From contig NZ_SRUZ01000012.1 of the NCBI RefSeq assembly GCF_004791165.1, positions 94,367-158,366 on the forward strand: a stretch of 64,000 nt of DNA, read 5' to 3'. The translations under genes were made by a program, and so were the position numbers. The DNA is from Mesorhizobium sp. M8A.F.Ca.ET.218.01.1.1. GTDB taxonomy: Bacteria > Pseudomonadota > Alphaproteobacteria > Rhizobiales > Rhizobiaceae. This document shows positions 8,191 to 16,005 of this stretch, piece after piece. The notes beneath the pieces are model-generated. The model saw only the letters and a program-made list of their open reading frames with translations. It was not told where the DNA came from and did not search any database. Every line of letters starts with the position of its first letter. Positions within the stretch are counted from its first letter, which is position 1.

Positions 8191-8201
8191 GGAGAGACGC
8201 G

Positions 8202-8969
8202 ATGCCGGTCGAAATCGAACAGTTCATGTGCCGCACCGACAATTTCGGCGTCTTAGTGCATGATCCCAATAGCGGCCAGACCGCGATCATCGACGCGCCC
8301 GAGGAAGCGCCGATCCTGGCCGCCATCAAGCGCACCGGCTGGACGCCGACTGTCATCCTGACCACGCATCATCATATGGATCACGTCGAGGCCAACCTGG
8401 CGCTGAAGGAGCGCTTCAAGCTGCGCATCGTCGGCCCGGAGGTGGAGAAGGCGAAAATCCCTGGCATCGACGAAACGGTCGAAGAAGGCTCCGTCCTTCA
8501 TCTCGGCGATGAGCGCATCGAGGTGATCGCCACGCCCGGGCATACCGCCGGCCATGTCTCCTACCATCTGCCGGCATCGAAAGTCGCGTTCACCGCGGAT
8601 ACGCTGTTCGCGCTGGGTTGCGGGCGGCTGTTCGAATGCAAGCCGCCGGTCATGTACGAATCGCTGAAGAAGCTCGCAGCCCTTCCGGCCGAGACGACAA
8701 TCTATTGCGGCCACGAATACACGCTCGCCAATGCCCGTTTCGCGCTGAGCGTCGACCCCACCAATTCGGCATTGAAGGAACGCGCCGCGCGGATCGAGGC
8801 GCTGCGGGTCGACAACAAGCCGACACTGCCGACGACGATCGGCGAGGAACTGTCGACCAATCCCTTCCTGCGCTGGCACGATCCGGCAATCCGCAAGCAT
8901 CTGGGCATGGAAAGGGCCGGGGATGCCGAGGTCTTCGCCGAGATCCGCAAGCGCAAGGACAATTTCTGA
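8202..8969 (+). CDS. gloB: Hydroxyacylglutathione hydrolase (glyoxalase II)
   Basis: Hydrolyses S-D-lactoylglutathione to D-lactate and glutathione, the second step of methylglyoxal detoxification in the cytosol. The protein has 255 residues. The metallo-beta-lactamase core has TTHHHMDH at residues 54-61, followed by ATPGHTAGHVSYH and TADTLFALGCGRLFE. The C-terminal HAGH domain keeps YCGHEYTLANARFA, which binds glutathione. The ATG follows GGAGAGACGCG. The length and motif set are standard. It is divergent from a methyltransferase gene and followed at 22 bases by a cupin gene. Confidence 0.95.
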   Translation: MPVEIEQFMCRTDNFGVLVHDPNSGQTAIIDAPEEAPILAAIKRTGWTPTVILTTHHHMDHVEANLALKERFKLRIVGPEVEKAKIPGIDETVEEGSVLHLGDERIEVIATPGHTAGHVSYHLPASKVAFTADTLFALGCGRLFECKPPVMYESLKKLAALPAETTIYCGHEYTLANARFALSVDPTNSALKERAARIEALRVDNKPTLPTTIGEELSTNPFLRWHDPAIRKHLGMERAGDAEVFAEIRKRKDNF

Positions 8970-8991
8970 GCGCCATGCGAGCTTCCTGCCA

Positions 8992-9411
8992 ATGACCAGT
9001 TCCGCGCAAATCATAGCAACGCTCGCACTGAAGCCGCATCCGGAAGGCGGCTGGTATGCGGAAACCTTTCGCGACGAAGCCGGCGGTGCGCGCGGCCATT
9101 CGACCGCAATCTATTTCCTGCTGGAACGGCACCAGCTTTCAGCCTGGCATCGGGTCAAGGATGCCGCAGAGGTCTGGCATTTCCATGCCGGCGCCCCGTT
9201 GGCATTGTCGATGTGGGAAGAAGGCGGCGCCGTTATCGAGCAGGTTCTCGGCATCGACCTCGCGGCGGGCGAACGGCCGCAAATCGTCGTGCCGGCAGGC
9301 TGGTGGCAATCGGCGCGCAGCCTGGGCGAGTGGACGCTGGTCGGCTGTACCGTCGCGCCGGGTTTCGATTTCGCCGCCTTCGAACTGGCCGAGCCGGGCT
9401 GGCAGCCCTAA
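8992..9411 (+). CDS. DUF985 cupin protein
   Basis: A 139-residue single-domain cupin of the DUF985 family (COG3542). It has the family signature LKPHPEGGWYAETFRD near the N-terminus, FLLERHQLSAWHRVKDAAEVWHF (read as two adjoining blocks) in the middle, and VPAGWWQSAR with GCTVAPGFDF at the end. Relatives are small metal- or sugar-binding cupins without an assigned reaction. The start at 8992 lacks a strong ribosome binding site and probably depends on gloB upstream. Its stop overlaps the stop of the opposite-strand lysoplasmalogenase-like gene by 4 bases. Confidence 0.85.
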   Translation: MTSSAQIIATLALKPHPEGGWYAETFRDEAGGARGHSTAIYFLLERHQLSAWHRVKDAAEVWHFHAGAPLALSMWEEGGAVIEQVLGIDLAAGERPQIVVPAGWWQSARSLGEWTLVGCTVAPGFDFAAFELAEPGWQP

Positions 9412-10076
9412 CCCAGCAGGAAACCCAGGGTAATGGCGAGCTGGGCGGCGTAGTACAGCACCCAGACGGCGAGGCGCATCCAGGCGCGATGCGGCGAGAT
9501 GGCGGGTACCAGGAATTTCTCCGTGGCAAGCAGCCCGTCCGATGCCATGAACAGCACGGCGCCGCCGATCACCCAGATACTGTTTGTCGTCAGCGCCGAC
9601 ATGCCCATCGCCAGGATCGCAAGGACATAGACGGCGATCGGGATACGCAGGCCGGGGCCGACACGGCGCCAGAGCGCTGCCAGCATCACGATCGCGAACA
9701 CCGCCATGGCCAGTGCAATCGCGCCTCGCCAGGATTCGGCGGAAAGCAGCTCCAATCCGCCACCGCTACGCAGGAACAGCGCGACATAGACGATGTGGGC
9801 GACGAGAAAGCTCGCCAGCCCGCCGAGAAATGCCCTTTCCCCGTCGCGCGACAGGAAGGCGTCGCCGATCGCGCTCAGCGCAAGGGCGGCAACCAGCAGC
9901 AGCGGGCCGCCCTGCATTGCGGCGAGTGCGGCGAGCATGGCCACAGAGAGCGTCTTTCCCGCCGAGCGGGCCAGCGTCGGCGGCATGCCTGATGTGAAGG
10001 CATAGATCACCGCCGCCACCATCGAAAAGATCAGCGTTGCATTGGCGTTGGCGTCGATGCCGCCGGCAAACGGCAT
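9408..10076 (-). CDS. YhhN/lysoplasmalogenase-like integral membrane protein
   Basis: A 222-residue protein with about eight hydrophobic helices and the YhhN (TMEM86) motifs ALSAIGDAFLS and MASDGLLATEKF. Characterised relatives hydrolyse the vinyl-ether bond of lysoplasmalogens; in bacteria without plasmalogens the substrate is unclear. The ATG at 10076 follows the EamA stop by two bases, so the pair is co-translated. A much longer frame that reads back through the EamA region is a shadow and was not used. Confidence 0.8.
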   Translation of the reverse strand: MPFAGGIDANANATLIFSMVAAVIYAFTSGMPPTLARSAGKTLSVAMLAALAAMQGGPLLLVAALALSAIGDAFLSRDGERAFLGGLASFLVAHIVYVALFLRSGGGLELLSAESWRGAIALAMAVFAIVMLAALWRRVGPGLRIPIAVYVLAILAMGMSALTTNSIWVIGGAVLFMASDGLLATEKFLVPAISPHRAWMRLAVWVLYYAAQLAITLGFLLG

Positions 10077-10078
10077 CG

Positions 10079-11035
10079 TCACGCCCTGGCTCCGTCTTCG
10101 GATGCCCGGGCTCCACCTTCGGATACCCTGGCTCCGTCTTCGGATGCCCCGGCTCCGCTCTCGATAGCAATGGACATGCGCAGAAACAGCGACTTTGCCG
10201 CCAGCGCCGCGCCGCCGGTGATGAGCACGCAGGCGGCCAGAATGCGCAACGAAGGCTCGGCGACGCCAGCCGCGATCAGCACCAGCGTCGACAAAAGCGG
10301 CGCCGCGTAGCTTACCGCACCCAACACCTGGATGTTGCCGCGCTTGACGCCGATGTCCCAGGCATAGAAGGCCGCGCCCACCGGCATCAGGCCAAGGCCG
10401 AGCACGGCCAGCCACTGGCCGGCGCCGACCGGCAGCACTGTTTCCTCGAGCGCCAGGTGGCAGGCGAGCGACAGCACGGCGGTTGCCGCGCAGAACCAGG
10501 TGACGATGCTGGTCGGCACCGACGGGAAACGTCGCGACAGCAGTGAATAGGACGACCATAGCAAGGCGCAGACGGCGGCCATGGCATAGCCGAAGGTATA
10601 GCGAGCATCGAAGGCCAGGCCGCCACCCTTGGTGACGATCAGCACGGTGCCGGCAAGGCCGAGCAGCGCGCCGACGACATGGTGCCACGCCAGTTTTTCG
10701 CCCGGCATCAGCGCCGAGCCGAGCACGATCAGCAGTGGCCAGAGATAAGCAATCAGGCTCGCCTCCACCGCCGGCGCGTTGCGCAGCGCGGTGAAGTAGA
10801 AGAAGTGGTAGCCGAACAGGCCGGCAATGCCGATCACCCACACCTGGGGTGGGATTTTCTGGCCCCTGTCGGCAGCCGGCATGAACAGCCGTGCGACTAG
10901 CCCGACACCGGTGCCGATCGAGAAGGTGATCGCCGACAACAGGAATGGCGGCACCTTGCCGGATGCGTCCGTCAGCAACGCCAGCAACGCCCACATGGCG
11001 ACCGCCGAAAAGCCGATCAGTGTTGCGCGCCCCAT
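10079..11035 (-). CDS. EamA/DMT-family transporter
   Basis: A 318-residue inner-membrane protein with ten predicted helices in two EamA repeats. It is of the drug/metabolite transporter type, usually an exporter of small metabolites or amino acids. Motifs include GYHFFYFTALRNAP with EASLIAYLWPLLIVL in the first half and WDIGVKRGNIQVLGAVSYAA in the second. The ATG at 11035 has GGAGACAAA in front. A duplicated ATG at 11059, in frame, is the alternative and would add eight residues. The cytosolic tail consists of three 7-residue repeats of the SEDGARA type. The substrate is unknown. Confidence 0.83.
   Translation of the reverse strand: MGRATLIGFSAVAMWALLALLTDASGKVPPFLLSAITFSIGTGVGLVARLFMPAADRGQKIPPQVWVIGIAGLFGYHFFYFTALRNAPAVEASLIAYLWPLLIVLGSALMPGEKLAWHHVVGALLGLAGTVLIVTKGGGLAFDARYTFGYAMAAVCALLWSSYSLLSRRFPSVPTSIVTWFCAATAVLSLACHLALEETVLPVGAGQWLAVLGLGLMPVGAAFYAWDIGVKRGNIQVLGAVSYAAPLLSTLVLIAAGVAEPSLRILAACVLITGGAALAAKSLFLRMSIAIESGAGASEDGARVSEGGARASEDGARA
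10089..10151 (-). repeat. Three 21-bp tandem repeats coding the EamA tail
   Basis: Units 10089-10109, 10110-10130 and 10131-10151 each read GCTCC-x(2-3)-CTTCGGAT-x-CCC with few differences. In frame they encode SEDGARA, SEGGARV-type and SEDGARA heptapeptides. They end just before the stop codon, so unit number can vary without harm to the membrane domain. Confidence 0.85.
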
Positions 11036-11072
11036 TTTGTCTCCAGTGGCGCGCCCCATTCTGTCCCCGGTG
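11025..11072 (-). repeat. 24-bp tandem duplication covering the EamA start site
   Basis: GCGCGCCCCATT is followed by TTGTCTCCAGTG in 11025-11048 and by CTGTCCCCGGTG in 11049-11072. On the coding strand each copy carries its own ribosome-binding-like GGAGAC or GGGGAC and its own ATG, so the gene has two in-frame starts 24 bases apart. Confidence 0.85.
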
Positions 11073-11079
11073 GCCTGCC

Positions 11080-11868
11080 TTATTGTACCGCTTCGAAACG
11101 TCCGGCGCTGATGGTCAAGGTGCCGATCTGCGTTCCGACCGTAGCGTGGATCGGCGCATATACGCCGGTTTGGCCAAGCGGTGCAAACGTCACCATCATG
11201 CGGCTCTTGCTCTTGAGATAATTGAGCGCCTTGCGGCCCTTGCGGTAGCCTGCCACCGGCTCGAAACCCATCTGGCAGGTGACTGTGTCGCCCTTGTAGC
11301 CCGGCACCGAGATCGTTCCTTTCGAGGCGTAGGTCAGCGTCAGGTCGGCGCGCATCTCACCATCATAGAACTTGACCTTGCGGCCGCAGACCTGGTCGGG
11401 GCTGTCGGCATGGATGACGGTGGCGGCCATCGGATCGAGTACCGATGCCAGATCGCCGGCACCGAGCGGTACCCAGGCCTTGGGGTCGCGCTTGCCCGGC
11501 GCGGGGATGACCTGCGTCGACGCCACGTTGCCATTGGCAAAGCGAATGTCGATCGAGGATGCCTTCTTGCCGGAAGTGTAATCGGCACGGAATGCCTGCG
11601 GCACCATTTTCTGCCCGGAGATCGTACCCTTGGACGAGATTGTGCCACGCGTGTCGTCGAACAGCTTGGCCAGACCCGCTGCGGAGACGGTGCCATTGAT
11701 CGCATAAACGCCACTCTGATAGCTGCTGGAGAAAGTCGATCTCGCGATCGAGAGCCCCAGGAACGACACCGTGTATTCGCCCTTGAAGGATTGCGGGGAC
11801 GCAGCCGACGCGGCGGACGGCAAGGCGATGGCAAGCGCGGTGACGAGCGCGTGAGACAAACGAGGCAT
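11080..11868 (-). CDS. DUF3108 exported protein
   Basis: A 262-residue protein with an N-terminal signal peptide (hydrophobic core TALAIALPSAASAA). It has the DUF3108 beta-rich fold: FKGEYTVSFLGLSIARSTFS at the start of the mature part, YDGEMRADLTLTY and YKGDTVTCQMGFEPVAGYR later. DUF3108 proteins are periplasmic and have no assigned function. It is divergent from rpmB, a conserved arrangement in Rhizobiales. The EamA gene follows after 8-20 bases on the same strand, so the three genes may form one transcript. Confidence 0.82.
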   Translation of the reverse strand: MPRLSHALVTALAIALPSAASAASPQSFKGEYTVSFLGLSIARSTFSSSYQSGVYAINGTVSAAGLAKLFDDTRGTISSKGTISGQKMVPQAFRADYTSGKKASSIDIRFANGNVASTQVIPAPGKRDPKAWVPLGAGDLASVLDPMAATVIHADSPDQVCGRKVKFYDGEMRADLTLTYASKGTISVPGYKGDTVTCQMGFEPVAGYRKGRKALNYLKSKSRMMVTFAPLGQTGVYAPIHATVGTQIGTLTISAGRFEAVQ

Positions 11869-12127
11869 GGCGGATCGGATCCTTGATTTTGGGCCGGAGG
11901 CGGGCGACTCCGGTCTGGCATGTCCCTATGAGACCGCTTATAGGGGGAAATCCGGCCTTAATATGAAATGCCGGGCGGTTCCGTGGCGAAGCCGGAGCTT
12001 GACGCCCCGGTGAAATGCAACTATGGAACGCCAACTTTTTCCATAAGGCCGCCTGACCAGAACCGCGCGCCACCCGGCGTGGGCACAAAGGTTTGGCAGG
12101 TCACGAAAGAACTGAAGGTTAGAACCC

Positions 12128-12424
12128 ATGTCCCGCACCTGCGAACTCACTGCCAAAGCAGTCCAGACCGGCAACAATGTGAGCCACGCCAACAACAAGA
12201 CCAAGCGTCGCTTCCTGCCGAACCTCGTCAATGTGACGCTGATTTCGGAAGCGCTGAACCAGAACGTGCGCCTGCGCATCTCAGCCAACGCGCTGCGTTC
12301 GGTCGAACATCGTGGCGGTCTCGACGCTTTCCTGGCCAAGGCCGACGTCAAGGAACTGTCGCAGCGCGCGCGCCTGCTGAAGAAGCAGATCGCCAAGAAG
12401 CTCGCCGAGCAGGTCGCTGCGTAA
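12128..12424 (+). CDS. rpmB: 50S ribosomal protein L28
   Basis: A 98-residue ribosomal large-subunit protein. The motif MSRTCELTAKAVQTGNNVSH is standard, with NNKTKRRFLPNL for rRNA binding and LRISANALRSVEHRGGLDAF in the middle. The length matches alphaproteobacterial L28. It carries a single Cys rather than the four-Cys zinc site of some L28 proteins, as is normal for this group. Two hairpins follow the stop. Confidence 0.97.
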   Translation: MSRTCELTAKAVQTGNNVSHANNKTKRRFLPNLVNVTLISEALNQNVRLRISANALRSVEHRGGLDAFLAKADVKELSQRARLLKKQIAKKLAEQVAA

Positions 12425-12453
12425 CATCAGATAAGGCGGGGGACGACCGCCCC

Positions 12454-12494
12454 GGCCAACCTCTTGTTGGCCTCTGGCCAATCTTTTGTTGGCC
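12454..12494 (+). terminator. Two tandem GGCCAAC hairpins after rpmB
   Basis: GGCCAAC (12454-12460) pairs with GTTGGCC (12466-12472) around a 5-base loop. GGCCAA (12476-12481) pairs with TTGGCC (12489-12494). Both stems are perfect. There is no T-run after either, so intrinsic termination is uncertain; RNA 3'-end stabilisation or a repeat element is possible. A further inverted repeat, GCATCGGAT/ATCCGATGC (12500-12508/12528-12536), follows. Confidence 0.5.
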
Positions 12495-12578
12495 ACTGAG
12501 CATCGGATAGATCCGCAAGGCTCGACAATCCGATGCCCAACTGCGAAGCGGGCACCGCCCGATCGGCATGATGCTCCG

Positions 12579-12607
12579 CTGGTTCCATTACCCAGGATAA
12601 AAAAATG
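12579..12607 (+). promoter_or_regulatory. Probable preQ1-I riboswitch overlapping the yhhQ start
   Basis: P1 is CTGG (12579-12582) with CCAG (12592-12595), giving the class I pattern GGTTC-loop-ACCC followed by ATAAAAAA. The loop CAT (12586-12588) can pair with the ATG start codon (12605-12607) to form the pseudoknot. The ribosome binding site AGGA (12594-12597) overlaps P1. The downstream gene is a queuosine-precursor transporter, a known target of this class. Called from consensus memory and pairing only. Confidence 0.62.
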
Positions 12608-13288
12608 TCTTCTTTTTCGCGATACCTGCCTTTCGTGGCCGCCATGGCGCTTGTCGTCGTGGCATCGAACATCCTCGTGCAGTTTCCCATGCAGGGCCAG
12701 ATTGGCGGCCTGTCGCTCGCCGACGTTTTGACCTGGGGCGCGTTCACCTACCCCTTCTCCTTCCTGGTCACCGACCTTGCCAACCGGCGCTACGGACCTG
12801 CCGTGGCGCGCCGCATCGTCTTTGTCGGCTTCATGACGGCGGTAGTGTGCTCGATCCTGATCCCACCCTTCCTGTTTCGCCACGGCTTCATCGAATTCGA
12901 GACGTCGGCCGACCGGCTGGTGCGTATCGCGGCCGCTTCGGGCGCTGCCTTCCTGACCGCGCAATTGCTCGACGTCTCCGTGTTCAACCGGCTGCGCCGG
13001 CAGAGCTGGTGGCGGGCGCCGATCGTCGGCACGCTGGTCGGATCGGTGTTCGACACCGTCGTGTTCTTCGGCGTGGCCTTTTCGGCCGCCTTTGCCTTCG
13101 CCGGCCCAAGCGACAGCTTCGCGCTGGAGAGCGCCCCGTTGATGGGCGTGTTTCATGTCGAGGCCATACGTTGGGTGTCCTGGGCGCTCGGCGACCTCAG
13201 CGTGAAACTGATCATCGCTGTCGTGGCACTGATCCCTTACCGGCTGCTCGCCGCCCGCTGGAGCCAGCCGGCCGTTGCCGCGGCCTAA
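12605..13288 (+). CDS. yhhQ: Queuosine precursor transporter, VUT family
   Basis: A 227-residue inner-membrane protein with about six helices that imports preQ0/preQ1 for tRNA queuosine synthesis (COG1738). Family motifs are VVVASNILVQFPM near the N-terminus, TWGAFTYPFSFLVTDLANRRYG in the first third (two blocks), and a C-terminal EAIRWVSWALGDLSVKLIIA. The ATG at 12605 lies directly in a probable preQ1-I aptamer, with the ribosome binding site in its stem, so translational repression by preQ1 is expected. The methyltransferase-like gene starts 3 bases after its stop, suggesting a shared transcript. Confidence 0.9.
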   Translation: MSSFSRYLPFVAAMALVVVASNILVQFPMQGQIGGLSLADVLTWGAFTYPFSFLVTDLANRRYGPAVARRIVFVGFMTAVVCSILIPPFLFRHGFIEFETSADRLVRIAAASGAAFLTAQLLDVSVFNRLRRQSWWRAPIVGTLVGSVFDTVVFFGVAFSAAFAFAGPSDSFALESAPLMGVFHVEAIRWVSWALGDLSVKLIIAVVALIPYRLLAARWSQPAVAAA

Positions 13289-13291
13289 GCC

Positions 13292-13972
13292 GTGATTCCC
13301 TGGATCCAGCTGGACTCCGCGAAAACGCCTGATGGCCAACAGGAACTGCGGCTGAAACGGCGCGGTTCCGAATTCTCGATCATGCTCGGCACCAACGAGT
13401 TGATGAACAGCCGCCTCAGCGGATCCGAGGAGGCGCTGGCGAAACTATCCTGCCAGAGGATCGCGGGCCATCGGCAGCCGAGGGTGCTGATCGGCGGACT
13501 TGGCATGGGTTTTACGCTGCGCGCTGCTCTCGCCGAACTGGGCAGAAATGCCGAAATCGTTGTCGCGGAACTGGTGCCGGCCGTCGTCGCCTGGGCGCGC
13601 GGCCCGATGGCCGAGATTTTCGCCGGCTCGCTCGGCGATTCCCGCGTCACCATCCGCGAGGCCGATGTCGGCAAGTTGATACGGTCCGAGCCCGCAGCCT
13701 GGGACGCAATCCTGCTCGACGTCGACAATGGCCCCGAAGGCATCGTCCACAAGGGCAATGACGCTCTCTACAGCCTGGCAGGGCTCGGCGACGCGCGTAG
13801 CGCCCTCAAGCCGGGCGGCGTGCTGGCGGTGTGGTCGCAAGGCCCGGATGCCGGCTTCACGCGGCGGCTGAAACAGGCCGGCTTCGCCTTTGAGGAGGTC
13901 AACACGCGCGCCAACGGCAAGCGCGGCGCGCGCCATGTCATCTGGATCGCCACCAACGGCTCACGGTCCTGA
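13292..13972 (+). CDS. Spermidine-synthase-like protein
   Basis: A 226-residue protein with the fold of the spermidine synthase/SAM methyltransferase group. RVLIGGLGMGFTLRAAL is the nucleotide motif I, VVAELVPAVVAWAR follows, and AILLDVDNGPEGIV occupies the catalytic-loop position. It lacks the N-terminal beta domain of true spermidine synthases, so polyamine synthesis cannot be assumed. The start is GTG at 13292, three bases after yhhQ. The function is unknown. Confidence 0.75.
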   Translation: MIPWIQLDSAKTPDGQQELRLKRRGSEFSIMLGTNELMNSRLSGSEEALAKLSCQRIAGHRQPRVLIGGLGMGFTLRAALAELGRNAEIVVAELVPAVVAWARGPMAEIFAGSLGDSRVTIREADVGKLIRSEPAAWDAILLDVDNGPEGIVHKGNDALYSLAGLGDARSALKPGGVLAVWSQGPDAGFTRRLKQAGFAFEEVNTRANGKRGARHVIWIATNGSRS

Positions 13973-13997
13973 CCGAGGCCGCCAGCGGCGTCCGCGC

Positions 13998-14483
13998 TTA
14001 CTTTGACTTCTGAAGTTCCGCGCCAAGGGCCTCCAGCAGGCCACGGGTCCCCTCTTCCCGCCCCTGGGCGGAATCGACACCATCAAAAAAGACGCCCTGC
14101 TCGGTATAGGTCAGCCTTGTGCCGTCGCTCAACGGCGTCAGCCCCACGGTGGTGAGGGATGCCGACATGGGCTGCGATCCGACCGCCATTCTGTAGGAAA
14201 ACACGATGCGCTGGTCGGCGACGATGTCCTGGAATTGCGCGTCGAGCCTGACCTCCGGACCGCCGCCATAGCTGAACCTCGACACCTCGCCGCCGCCGAC
14301 ACGAAAGTCGAAGCTGAACTCGGCAACGGCAAAACCATCGCCTTCGATGCGCCAGCGCCGCACCGTCGCCTTGTCGGCGAAGGCATGGAAGACCCGCGAC
14401 GGCGATTGCGGATAGGTGCGCTCGATGGTGAAGGTGGAATGGATGACGGAATGCTCGTCCTTGACGGGGGCTATCTGGTTCAT
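13998..14483 (-). CDS. SRPBCC (AHSA1-type) domain protein
   Basis: A 161-residue START-like small-molecule binding protein. It has TFTIERTYPQSPSRVFHAFA at the N-terminus, a WRIEGDGF core and the closing helix GTRGLLEALGAELQKSK. Such proteins often lie behind an ArsR regulator, as here: the ATG at 14483 overlaps the ArsR stop by four bases. The ligand is unknown. Confidence 0.85.
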   Translation of the reverse strand: MNQIAPVKDEHSVIHSTFTIERTYPQSPSRVFHAFADKATVRRWRIEGDGFAVAEFSFDFRVGGGEVSRFSYGGGPEVRLDAQFQDIVADQRIVFSYRMAVGSQPMSASLTTVGLTPLSDGTRLTYTEQGVFFDGVDSAQGREEGTRGLLEALGAELQKSK

Positions 14484-14863
14484 TGCTGTTTGTCCTTTTC
14501 CTGATCCTGACTTTTCTCGGAGGATTGGCCTTTTGGGGATGGCTCTGGCTCGGCCAGAATCTGGCCAAGACGGTCGAGATGGCGTTCCGCCGGTATGCGG
14601 CGTTCGGCAATCCAGTCGGCGAGCGGGGCGAGCCCGCCCGGTTCGATCCGGCAGGTGCGCACCCGCCCAATCTTTTCACTGCGGATCAGCCCGCAGGCCT
14701 CCAGCGCCTGGAGATGCTGCAGCACGGCGGCGAAGGTCATGCCGAACGGCTCCGCCAGCTGGCTGACGGTGGCCGGTCCGCTGCTCAACCGTTCCAGGAT
14801 CTGCCGGCGGGTGGGTTCGACGAGAGCGCGAAGGATGCTGTCGATCTCGGAATGGTTAAGCAT
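14480..14863 (-). CDS. ArsR-family transcriptional regulator
   Basis: A 127-residue winged-helix DNA-binding protein. The HTH core reads LVEPTRRQILERLSSGPATV and SQLAEPFGMTFAAVLQHLQA, then GLIRSEKIGRVRTCRIEP for the wing. No metal-sensing Cys pair is visible in the recognition helix, so it probably responds to something other than heavy metals. The ATG at 14863 gives the usual N-terminus; an in-frame ATG at 14899 is less likely. The low-complexity tail (SPKGQSSEKSQDQEKDKQQ) is charged. It is expected to regulate itself and the overlapping SRPBCC gene. Confidence 0.85.
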   Translation of the reverse strand: MLNHSEIDSILRALVEPTRRQILERLSSGPATVSQLAEPFGMTFAAVLQHLQALEACGLIRSEKIGRVRTCRIEPGGLAPLADWIAERRIPAERHLDRLGQILAEPEPSPKGQSSEKSQDQEKDKQQ

Positions 14864-14976
14864 GGACTTGAGTATTGCGCCGATCGCACGAATAGTCAAG
14901 TCTGTGCTAAAGTGTTTTGATCAGCGTAGATCGAGTGACGGACAGTCGACCCTACTTCAAGCAGGCAGAGTGCCAG

Positions 14977-16005
14977 TCAATCCTGGTGCAGGATGAATTC
15001 CAGGTAGAGATTGCGCTGCAGGATCGAGTGGTTATCGTCGGAGATCAGCGACACCATCAGCGCGCCGTCATCGCGGGTCCAGACGTCAAGACCTTCCATA
15101 TTGTCGATCTGGTAGCCCATGTCGGCCTGCAGCAGCACCGGCCCATCGGCGACGGCGCCCTTCTCGACGCTCTCTCCATAAATGCGCCGCAGCCGCATCT
15201 TGAGGCCGCCCGCCATGGTGAAACTGCGCTCCAGCAGCAAAAGATCGCCATCCGGCAGGAAGGCGCCATCGGTGATGTCGAAATCGTCGTTGCGCTTGAC
15301 GGTGAAGACGCCCTTGTGCGGGCCTTCGATGATGGCGGCGTAGATATTGCCGGCCTTGTCGAGGCTCTTCTCCGAGACCACGACCAGGCCGCCCTGATGC
15401 TGGCCGTTGGCATTGGCATGGGTGACGGTCTCGAAGCCGCGATTCTGCCGCAGCTCCCGCGCCGGCACCAGGAAATCCAACTGCCGGAACGACCCCTTCA
15501 TATTGTCTTGGTCAATCTTGAACTGGGCGACGCGATGGTTGCGCTCGAAACCAACGGTGGCGATGCCGTCCTTGACCGCAAGGCCCTCGGCGTCGACTTC
15601 CCATTTTTCGTCGATCGGCTGGCCGTTCTGGTCGACCATCTGCTGCATGCGAAAATTCTGGATGCCAACGGGCCGCCTGTCAGCGTCGCGGGCCACCGAG
15701 CCGAAGAACCAGTAACCGGTGTCGGCCACGCCGATGAAATCACTGCCGGCTTTCAGAAACCGGAAGGCCGACAGCGCCCCGAAATCACGTGATGGCGAGG
15801 TCGTTTCCAGCCCGCCGACGAATTCGAGCTGGCCAAACTGCTTGTCGGTACGGCCAATATGGAATTCGGTGATCGGGCGGGCCGAGACCGCGACAGGCTC
15901 AACCGGAGCCGGGTCGGCCGAACCGGCTGGCGCCGAAGCCATGCCGGCAAGCAAGGCGAAGGCGGCGAAAAGCGTGTGCCGAAACCCGCCTCGGAAAAAG
16001 ATCAT
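14977..16005 (-). CDS. Esterase-like activity of phytase family protein (exported)
   Basis: A 342-residue protein with a signal peptide (HTLFAAFALLAGMASAPAGS). The rest matches the PF13449 family, a beta-propeller-like domain named for a phytase relative. Visible blocks are VGGLETTSPSRDFGALSAFR, VDAEGLAVKDGIATVGFERN and ITDGAFLPDGDLLLLERSF. Activity in this family is poorly tested. Its start overlaps the cobT stop by 4 bases, so it is translated in the cobS-cobT operon, although no link to cobalamin is known. Confidence 0.78.
   Translation of the reverse strand: MIFFRGGFRHTLFAAFALLAGMASAPAGSADPAPVEPVAVSARPITEFHIGRTDKQFGQLEFVGGLETTSPSRDFGALSAFRFLKAGSDFIGVADTGYWFFGSVARDADRRPVGIQNFRMQQMVDQNGQPIDEKWEVDAEGLAVKDGIATVGFERNHRVAQFKIDQDNMKGSFRQLDFLVPARELRQNRGFETVTHANANGQHQGGLVVVSEKSLDKAGNIYAAIIEGPHKGVFTVKRNDDFDITDGAFLPDGDLLLLERSFTMAGGLKMRLRRIYGESVEKGAVADGPVLLQADMGYQIDNMEGLDVWTRDDGALMVSLISDDNHSILQRNLYLEFILHQD

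Noticed and set aside
9408..10994. A 528-codon minus-strand frame covering both EamA and lysoplasmalogenase regions
   Set aside because: Its first half is the out-of-frame shadow of EamA. Only the part from 10076 downstream encodes a membrane protein with YhhN motifs.
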